Shown in pieces: positions 56,301-64,000 of a stretch of 64,000 bases of DNA. The notes beneath the pieces are model-generated. The model did not search any database. It had not been told where the DNA came from and saw nothing but the letters and a program-made list of their open reading frames with translations. The stretch spans positions 868,001-932,000 of the forward strand of contig CP145413.1 in assembly GCA_036867785.1 (NCBI GenBank), in the 5' to 3' direction. Each line of letters starts with the position of its first letter. The first letter of the stretch is position 1. Position numbers and translations under genes: made by a program. This DNA is from Plasmodiophora brassicae (lineage: Eukaryota; Endomyxa: Phytomyxea; Phytomyxea; Plasmodiophorida).

Positions 56301-59300
56301 CTGGACCGAGGTCGTCCAGGTCATCGGCGAGACGCGCTTCCTCATGAACGTCAACATCGAGGCGTTCGACGCGGCGGCCGGCGTCGTCTGCGACGTGGTC
56401 CGCATCGACGTCGTCAACCAGGAGCAGGCCAGCGTCCCGCTAGAGCAGAGCGCGCTCGTCGTCGCCCCGAGGGACGCGGGCGGCGCCGCGCTGCCCTCCA
56501 CCAAGGCGGACGGCCTGCGACGACGCCAGGTCAACGTCGACGACGGGTCGGAGATGTCGGCCGTCGAGTCGCTGGTCAAGGCGTCGAAGTCGGCGTCGTC
56601 CAAGAAGGGTGCCTCTGCCCAGGGGTCCGTTGCCGGGTCGGGGAACAGCTCGTCGAAGGGGTCGGACGGCCTCGGGTCGTCGTCGGGCAAACGATCGGTA
56701 ACACACGCGCCGGTGGTCGTCGGGACCCGCCCACCTCGACTGACACGCGCGCGTCGCCCAGGACTCGCTGGCCGTCCTCTGGATGCGTCGGTCGATGCTG
56801 TTCGCCGTCCTGCTGGCCCTGGCGCTGCACCTGAGCGATTTCGTCTACCTGCAGACGATGGGTACGCCCGGGCGTGTCGCGCGCGCGTCCGCCACCCCCT
56901 CCCGATCGTCGCTGACCGACTCTGGCAGAGGCGCAGCTGTCGGCGAGCCTGTCGAGCGTGTACGACAACGGGCAGCGCGAGGCCGACCTGGCCAGCATAT
57001 CGTTGCTGTCGCGCAAGCTGGACCTGTTCCGTCGGGGCATGATCAGCGACCAGACCGAGGGCGACATCCGCAAGCAGATCGGGGCGCGGGCCGCCAGCGT
57101 CTTCGACATCAACCGGAGCCAGCTGTCGCAGTGGTCGACGCTGACGACGGGCGTCGTCGCCCAGTACGACAGCCTGGTCGTCACGAACACGACGCAGACG
57201 TCCATGAGCCTCGTGGACGCGCTGAACGCGTACCCGGCCAAGGCGGACCAGATCGTGGGCCTGCCGCTGGCCGACATCACAGGTACGGCCGTTGGGCGCG
57301 TGCGGTGCGGCGCCCCCCTGGTTGAACGGCGCGGGGCGCGTCCGCCTGTCCAGAATCGAACGAGATCGTGTCGTTCCTCGAGTACACGTTCACGTCGATG
57401 CGCGGCGGCCTGGACGCGATGAGCTACGCGATCAGCGACTCGATCTCGGTGGTCATCGGCAACGTGCAGCGCCTGGTGGTCGTGTCGGCCGCCATCTCGC
57501 TGATGCTGATGGCCCTGCTCTGCGCGTTCGAGCTGCGCCCCGCCATCGACAAGATCTTCATGCACACGACGCTGATCTTCGTGCGGTTCTTCGAGATCCC
57601 GACGGAGACGATGCACGAGATCCTCGAGCCGCTCATGGGCCGCATGCACACGCTGGCGGCGACGAACGGCGGCAGCGCCAGCACGGACGTCCGCCTGATG
57701 CCCATGGAGGAGAAGATCGCCGTCGAGGAGAACAAGCAGCAGCAGCAGCAGCAGCCGGGGGCGCAGCGCGACCAGAAGCAGATCGCCAAGCAGAAGAAGG
57801 CGCGGTCGAACCGGATCCGGCAGGCGATCCTGGGCAGCACGCAGGACCAGACGCGCGACTCGGGCCTGGGCAACCGCGTCGTCGTCCTGCTCGTCCTGTA
57901 CCTGGCGTACTTCCTGGCGCAGTCGTCCGTCAAGGTCGCCATCGTCACCAGCATGGACCATTTCGACGAGACCCTCCGCCTGTGCGTTCGCCGCCTGTCG
58001 TCCGGCGTCGTCCGTCGCTAAGCCGCGTGTGCGCAGGACGTTCGACCTTCACGCCCAGCAGCGATCCAGCCTGCTGGCGCTGACCGACCTGGTCCTGCAC
58101 CCGCGCCCCGCCTCGTTCGACGCCGTCCAGGGGCAGATCGAGACGCTGTACGGGCACTACGACGACGTCGGGCACCGGTTTGCAGGCCGGCCCTGCCACG
58201 TACTGACAGGGGCGTCCCGTTTCCGTTTGTTCAGCTGATCTTTGGGAGCACGAGCACGGGCAACCCGGCGATCTACGCCAGCGGCATGTACCAGACGCTG
58301 CTGTTCAGCAACCTGTGCCAGTCGGTGTCGGTCGACGCCTGCGCCACGTTCATGAGCGACGGGGCGCACGGCATGGAGGTCCTCATGTCCAGCTACGTCA
58401 GCACGCTGAACGACACGTTGCAAACGTTCCGGGCGACGTACGCGGCGCTGCCGGCGAACGCGTCGGCGGCGATGCTGGGCGCGGCCCAGGCCTCGACGCT
58501 GACGTCGGCCGATTTCTACGACCTCTGGCACATGGACAACGAATTGCAGCTGGCGTTCGACCAGCTGGAGGTCGTGAAGATGGTCGGGGGCAGGCGCGCG
58601 CCGCTGTTGTGTGCCACACTGGCGGGAGCGACTAACGCGGGGCCCCGTTTCGCAGACCGACGTGACGATGCAGATGTCGGCCAGCGGCCTGTACTCGACG
58701 CTGTTCTTCGTCGGGTTCGTCTTCATCAACGTCTTCATCTACGTGTTCTGCTGCCAGCCGTTCCTGCAGCGCCTGAGCAAGGAGCTGGAGCACTCGCGCG
58801 TCCTGCTGCGCCTCATACCGACGACGCTCCAGACGGTGACGACGGACGACGCGGCCGGGGCCGACCATGGCGATCACGCCCAGGACAACGTAGGGCGCGC
58901 GCACGCGCCCCCACTGCGATCGCCGCCCACGACTGACCGCGCGCGCCGGGTGCACAGAAGAACGAACCGCGGGCGCTGACGCGCGGGCACATCGCGACGC
59001 TCAAGTTCCAGCGATTGTTCACCGGCGTCCACGGCTGCGCCCGACGGTTCCCGCGCGTCCTGGCCCTCGCCGTCCTCGCCGCCTGCCTGCTCTGGTAAGC
59101 GCGCAGCGGGAACGACGACTCGCGCGCGCGCCCCCTGTCCTGGTCGTCTGACGACGTGGGCGGCAACAGGTGGGTGCTGGCGAGTCGGGTCGCCCTGAGC
59201 GGCGTCGTCGACCAGTGGCCGACGTTCGTCACCGGCGCCGTCTCGTCCGTCCTGTCGACGGTGTCGGCGACGTCGTCGCTCCCGATCCTGCGGTCGGAGC

Positions 59301-60280
59301 TGCTGCTGGCCAAGGCAAGTCTGTCGCCCGACCAGACCATGTACTTTGGCACCATGGTCGACTGCCTGGCACTGTCCGTGTTCACGCTCATTGCCGTCGT
59401 GACCGGGTTCCCAGGTACGTTCGTCGCCCGTCGTCCGCCTTGGCCACGGCGCTCGCTGACGAGGGGCTGGACGGCCAGTGTCAGCCGGGTTCGTCGTCTG
59501 GGCGAGCGTGCCCGCCGCGATCGGGTCCTGCGCCGTCTTCCTGCTGCAGTACTACGGGCTGGTCGTCGACGACACCGTCTACCTGGTGATCCTGTCGGCC
59601 ATGATGGCCGGGGCCGGCTGCGCCATCGCCATCTGCGTCGTCAGCTTCTCGTCCACGGCGTCGTCCAGCCTGGCGGCCATCGATTCGTCCACGAAGGTCC
59701 CTCCGGCGCCTTCGGCTGGTGTGCGCGCACGCTGAACCCTCCTCCCAGATGGACATCTTTGGGATCGCGGCGCTGGGCGGCGCGGCCAGCACGTTGAGCG
59801 GGATCGGCCTGCCGACGATCCTGTACGGCCTGTCGACCCTGTACTTCCGTCTGGACAACAAGGTCGCCGTTGTCGCCGATGTGTATGTGTGCAGGCGCCC
59901 GGGTGCCGACGGTTTCCTCGCAGGTGTCCACGTCGACGGCGCTGATCGTCACCTGGGTGAACGCGTTCTGCAACCTCGGGTTCCGGTCGCTGCTGCTGGA
60001 CGCCCCGGCCAGGCAGGCGTCTCTGCGGCTGTTTCTGGCGTGCTTCCCGGCGGTGGCCGCCGGCAGTACCTTGGGCACCTACGTCCTGCTGCGGTTGTCG
60101 ATGGGCGCGATCCGCGTCGTGCTGTACGGGTCGTTGCTGGTCCAGTCCATCCTGGTCGCCGCCGTGTTCTCCGTCGCCTCGACGTTCTACGCGTTCGTGG
60201 CGATCGCAACGCTGATCGTGTCGACCGTCACCTTTGTGATCATTGGCATTGGCGGGTACATACGGAGCGTCGCCGCATAG
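53346..60280 (+). CDS. TmcB-like PAS membrane protein (copy 2) fused to a TauE/SafE-like permease
   Basis: Twenty-three hand-placed exons join in frame to 1858 residues. Start ATG 53346 (MASSSISFAS) resembles copy 1. Residues 1-350 hold several TMs (IAVLTVIAVLVAG, VLLVAVAYVATA, FAVLNLAGAVYVAYVYTW). Residues 380-600 are helical repeats (MVRFPDASVLPLLAGFLYF). A PAS domain spans about 591-760 (TILAVNSFAPQMFGVPEKDI, SLCFIGVIEITN). TMs follow near 905, 1100, 1240 and 1435, with a Q6 tract between. The family normally ends after the last TM (copy 1 does). Here exon 18 (58656-58889) splices through a typical 68 nt intron into HIATLKFQRLFTGVHG and a ~360-residue permease with two similar halves, including GGAASTLSGIGLPTILYG. 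The permease reading frame has a stop and no ATG just upstream, so fusion is preferred over a separate gene. Confidence 0.72.
57737..57754 (+). repeat. CAG x6 tract coding for polyglutamine
   Basis: Six perfect CAG codons inside the charged cytosolic linker of TmcB-like copy 2, between two membrane segments. Length-variable in principle; copy 1 has no equivalent. Confidence 0.9.
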
Positions 60281-60301
60281 TCGTCCGGGCCGCTTGTTCG
60301 C

Positions 60302-62295
60302 CTATGTATTGTTTATACACCTAAGGATATATGCACGGCCGGGTCTGGACCGAAGGACGGCACGGTCCAGGAACGTGTTCAGGTTGCTCAAGTCGCTGGA
60401 TAGCGGCGAGCCCGGGCAGGCGGGCAGCGCCGGCAGCAGCGTCGTGGCGATGTACCGGACCAGTTTCGCTCCTTGCTGACCGTACCGTTGGAACCACTTG
60501 AACTCGTGCAGCTCGGCCGTCTCGAGGAACATGAGGACGCAGAGCGCCGTCAACGTTGTCGGCGGGCGCGAGACAACAGCGGACAGCCACATCCAGCAGA
60601 ACTCGTACCCCGACTCGTCCGACAGCTGCAGGAAGCAGGTGAAGACCCGGAGCAGGGCGCGCAGCGTCGACGCCTGAAGCCCGGACGGGACTTCGGCCGG
60701 TTCATCAAGCGCCAGCGCCGCAGGCGGGCATCTGGCGAAAACGCCAGCCATGACGAACAGGGACAGTCGCGGGTACAGCTTGCCCAACGACGACCAGAGC
60801 AGTGCAAACCCGAGGGCAAGCTCGGCCGCCTGGAACACTTTGTTTTGAACCTTGACACCCAGACGGTTTAGCCGTTGGCAATCGGAACCGTCGCGCCCAA
60901 CCAACCTGTTTGAGGAACGACGTCGCCAGGCTGCAGAAGTGGAGGTCGTGGTTGTGCGACACGTGATTCAGTAGGCGAGACAGGTCGGCAACCTAAAGCG
61001 CGTTAAGGCGGGGGACATCGCGGCGATCCTCAGAAACGCAACGTACAAGGCGGCTGACGTCGTCCTCGACAGGGACGAAGCGGCCCAGGACTTGGCTGAC
61101 CTGCAGGAACTGTTTCTTGTCCGGATCGAACGGCGCCTGGTTGACAAGGCTGTGCGTCGTCCTGAACAGTTCGGCGCGCCTCAGGCAGAACCGTTGCAGG
61201 CTGGAGGCGGTCTGCAACGCCGTCAACGTCAACGTCGACACGTGGCATTATTACTTACGCGGAGTGGCCTGATAGGGAACAGGGTGGTCGTGTCTTGCTC
61301 AACCGCTGCGCTTTGTGCATCGAGCTCGCGTTGCTGCTGGGCTTCGGCGGCCCTGGCCGCCTCCTCGCGGGCATCCTTGGCGCGGCGTTCCTCTTCGCGT
61401 CTGGCAGCCTCAGCTCTCGCCTGCTCGTCTTCCCGCAACCGTTTCTCATCCGCCTCGCGCTGCTCGCGTTGGCGTCGCTCTTCGGCGTCGCGCACCCGCT
61501 TCTGTTCGGCGAGGAATTCGGCAATCGACGCCTCCGCATCGCGACGAAACCGCTCCCTCCTATCGGCGCTGTGAAACACACGTCACGTCAGTACGTGCGA
61601 CCTGCAACCCTTTCACACGCCCTACGCCTGCCGGACGATCTCGTCTTGCTCTCTGGCAAGCTCTTTCCGACTATGCATGCACCGTCAGGCATTGCGAGTG
61701 GAGCACGGGTCCAACGAGACACGCTACTCTTTCTCGGCCTGCCTCTGGAGTTCGATGTTCCCCAACGTGAATATGTTCGACAGGTTGTCGGCCAGCGACG
61801 ACTCGACCTGGACACTGGCCGGTTCGACGCCCCGTCTTGAACGCATCGACAGAAGCGCCCGGGCGGCGTCCAGCCTGACCTGCAACCCAGAACGTAAGCA
61901 GTGACCTGACGCGGGGCGGCTGCATCGTTCCACGACCTGTTCGTCGATTGTCAGGAGGCGCTGGGCGGCCCAGCGCAGCGTCAGCCCGACGCTGGACGAA
62001 TGCATCCGCGCCGGTTCCCTGATGATCGGGTCGGGCGGCGGTTCCAGATCGTCCGGCAGGAACAGTTCGATCTCGTCGCTCGCGTACCCGTCTACGACGT
62101 CCTCGTCCGCCTCCTCGCGACGGAACGACAAATTCACCGACTGCACCGCATCCTGCGTCGACCAATCAGCGCCACCGGCGTAGACGACCGATACCCGATG
62201 CGCCGCCGCACCCGCAGGTCGTCGTTCGCCCAGACGCGCTGCGACTGCGTCGACGACGGCGACTCGATCGGCGGCAAGGTCCGAGTCGACGCCAT
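60302..62295 (-). CDS. GLE1: mRNA export factor GLE1
   Basis: Nuclear-pore factor that, with inositol hexakisphosphate, activates the DEAD-box ATPase Dbp5 for mRNA export. ATG 62295 (MASTRTLPPIE) opens a 28-codon exon (to 62212). A 59 nt intron (donor GTGCGG) leads to DAVQSVNLSFRREE, DEIELFLPDDLEP and a helical segment. A highly charged coiled coil (EQREADEKRLREDEQARAEA) lies at 61.3-61.5 kb. The C-terminal HEAT-like GLE1 domain is recognisable from PDKKQFLQVSQVLGRF, ELALGFALLWSSLGKLYPRL (the xxxxWxLHPRxxDL position), ARCP, ESGYEFCWMWLSAVV and ALCVLMFLETA before the stop at 60302. Total exon number is uncertain between 60.9 and 61.9 kb. The stop is only 21 bp from the stop of the convergent TmcB/TauE gene. 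Confidence 0.8.
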
Positions 62296-62545
62296 GCCGC
62301 GCCCCGCGCCGTTCGGCACTGCGCAAACGGGTCAAGTGGCGGAGACCGGCCGAGAGCTACCCACACCTGCGCGACTGGGCCGCTGTGGGAACAGGCGCGG
62401 CAGCCACGACTGTACGAACTGCAGCCTGCAGCGCGCACAACTGCATCGGGATAGACATATTTGCGGGATATGCATATGTAGTGTTTATGGACATTATGTC
62501 TATTCGTCGAATCGATAATTACAGAGATGCCAGCGGCTGGGTCGG

Positions 62546-63967
62546 TCAGTCCACAAAGGACACGCCGCTGGGATAGAACGGGACGCTGTCGAGCCTCGGG
62601 AAGGCGGTCAACCAGTTGGCCAGCGCGTTCATGGCGACGACGGCGATCGCGAACAGGACGCCGGCGACCGAGTACTCGATGAACCCGGCGGCGGCGTTGC
62701 CCGGGTACGTGTGCCGCCACCTGCTGGCGTCGCCGAGTTGCGCCGGAGGCACACTGAACCCGAACAGCCGCCTGCCTAGGAAATGCCCGAGAACGGCAAC
62801 CGGCATCGCGGTCGTCAGCGCGAACGGGACCCGCAAGTCCATCTGCCTGGTCGGCCGGCCGGATGCATGCGGCCGTGTCACCAGGTACAGCGCCTGGGCA
62901 GCAGCAACCAGGCCGAGGGCGGTTTCTTTCGACAGCCGCAGGTTGAGTCGGGAGAGGGATCGCGTGAGTGCTGATCCGGTGCGGGGAGTCGGAAGGGTTC
63001 CTGCATCTCCACCGCATGACGAGTCGCCTCGTTGTACACGATCGTCGACCGGAACGGATAGTGCAGGCCGGGAAGGCGACGGCTCATCGTTTGTCGTTAA
63101 CGACCCGGTACCTGGATCAGGACCACCGTCCTCGGCGCTCGTTGCCACCGGAGGATGCCGAGCATATCTGACAGTACAGCCTTCGTCCGGCCATTGGCTC
63201 CCTGTTCGTACCGTTGGCGACACCTTGGTAGAGCACTGGGACGGATCCCTGCGAACGCGGCTGACGATACGATCGTCCTTCTTCTGCTTGCATTCGTCGT
63301 CTCCGTCGTAACCCGAGGTAATGGAAGGACGCAGCTGTGGCGTCATGGTGCCTTGATGTCGGTCAGGCGTGTACCGGTGATCCAGTGATGTTTGTGATGG
63401 TTGAAGGCGGCCATCGGCGGAACAGGGACGCACCGTCACCTCGTCCATGCACTCTTGGAATTCAGGTGTTACGGGGCCCCTCACTGCGAACGTGCGGGAC
63501 CGATGAAGCGCCACGTGTGCCGCCGGTCTACGAACTTCAGGCTCGCCTTCGGGTTCGCCTTCGGGTCCGCTGGCGGCCTCAGCGTCGGTTTCAGGTTCAA
63601 CGTCGGCAAATACACCGCTCGAAAGCGACGGCCTGGGATCCAAATGCAAATCGGCCAGACCGTCCGCCATCTCGACGCCGTTGTCGTCATCGGCATCCTT
63701 GGGACGCATCCTCTGTGGGTACGAAAAGCTGCCCGCTGAGTGCAACGTGGGAAAGTCGGACATGTCGCTGGACGACCGATAGGTCGATACTGCTCCAAGC
63801 TCGATCCCTAGGCCCTTCAAGTGTTCACCTCCATTGGCGTCCGGTTCACGCTGTTCGTCGGCAAACTCGATATCGGAGAGCAGGTCGACATCGCTAACAG
63901 ACGTGCACGTCGACGCTGCATCGCCATTGTGGAATATCGTCGAATCCTCACCCACGACCTCGTCCAT
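62546..63967 (-). CDS. Unrecognised protein: acidic disordered N-terminus, C-terminal membrane segments
   Basis: A single open frame of 473 residues from ATG 63967. Residues 1-300 are low complexity, rich in Asp, Glu, Ser and Pro, with repeats of Gly-Glu-Pro (GPEGEPEGEPE). The last ~120 residues contain two to three hydrophobic segments: ALGLVAAAQALYLVT, PFALTTAMPVAVLGHFLG and FIEYSVAGVLFAIAVVAMNA. A short intron could be hidden in the disordered part. I do not recognise the family. Type II-like topology with a large cytosolic N-terminus is a guess from composition. The stop lies 250 bp upstream of the GLE1 start, same strand. Confidence 0.5.
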   Translation of the reverse strand: MDEVVGEDSTIFHNGDAASTCTSVSDVDLLSDIEFADEQREPDANGGEHLKGLGIELGAVSTYRSSSDMSDFPTLHSAGSFSYPQRMRPKDADDDNGVEMADGLADLHLDPRPSLSSGVFADVEPETDAEAASGPEGEPEGEPEVRRPAAHVALHRSRTFAVRGPVTPEFQECMDEVTVRPCSADGRLQPSQTSLDHRYTPDRHQGTMTPQLRPSITSGYDGDDECKQKKDDRIVSRVRRDPSQCSTKVSPTVRTGSQWPDEGCTVRYARHPPVATSAEDGGPDPGTGSLTTNDEPSPSRPALSVPVDDRVQRGDSSCGGDAGTLPTPRTGSALTRSLSRLNLRLSKETALGLVAAAQALYLVTRPHASGRPTRQMDLRVPFALTTAMPVAVLGHFLGRRLFGFSVPPAQLGDASRWRHTYPGNAAAGFIEYSVAGVLFAIAVVAMNALANWLTAFPRLDSVPFYPSGVSFVD

Positions 63968-64000
63968 GGAACGATGGCGGGGAAGGCCATCCCTGTGTGA

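Noticed and set aside
55650-56697. PAS histidine kinase or guanylate cyclase
   Set aside because: No kinase H-box, ATP-binding N/G boxes or cyclase motifs follow the PAS region. Membrane helices do, as in TmcB-like proteins.
58980-60280. TauE/SafE-like part as an independent gene
   Set aside because: No ATG in frame before 58958, a stop lies in that frame just upstream within the intron, and the splice from exon 18 is typical in length and phase. Kept as an alternative only.

Overview
The window is eukaryotic nuclear DNA: about 20 protein-coding genes on both strands, packed closely and cut by very short introns. In the genes I could splice by hand nearly every intron falls between 38 and 79 nt, starts with GT, and often carries a CTGAC-like branch site close to the AG. 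Gene content points to an early-diverging flagellated (zoosporic, chytrid-like) fungus. The cytoplasmic dynein-2 heavy chain and CFAP221 need a motile flagellum. The family-2 glycosyltransferase resembles fungal Cps1/hyaluronan-synthase-type enzymes. Augmin, GLE1 and TmcB-like PAS membrane proteins fit the same lineage. I cannot name the species, and another unicellular opisthokont is not excluded.

Layout, left to right. A secreted Gly/His-repeat protein runs off the left edge (minus). The dynein-2 heavy chain fills 0.6-13.9 kb (minus), followed by CPSF2 (minus), a C11orf54-like DUF1907 protein (plus), a CSC1/OSCA/TMEM63 channel (minus), a tiny SMIM13-like membrane protein (minus), an OFCC1/Opo-like membrane protein (plus), an AVT/SLC36-type amino-acid transporter (plus) and threonyl-tRNA synthetase (plus). 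From 28.3 to 33.7 kb lies a TmcB-like PAS membrane protein (minus), then CFAP221 (plus), WDR75/UTP17 (minus), a leucine-rich-repeat protein (plus), a poorly understood 42-45 kb stretch with an unrecognised minus-strand gene, HAUS1 (minus), a Cps1-like glycosyltransferase (minus), ALDH7A1 (plus), TAF1A (minus) and ALG6 (plus). From 53.3 to 60.3 kb a second TmcB-like gene (plus) appears to be spliced in frame to a TauE/SafE-like permease. GLE1 (minus) and an unrecognised membrane protein (minus) close the window.

Most genes are unrelated housekeeping functions: RNA 3'-end formation, rRNA transcription and processing, mRNA export, tRNA charging, N-glycosylation and spindle assembly. The recurring themes are the flagellum (dynein-2, CFAP221) and large multi-membrane sensors or channels (two TmcB-like genes, OSCA, OFCC1-like). 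The least expected structures are the TmcB-TauE fusion, the strong GC contrast between the two TmcB-like paralogues and within the dynein gene, and small multi-exon genes that simple ORF searches miss. No tRNA, rRNA, CRISPR or intact transposon was seen.
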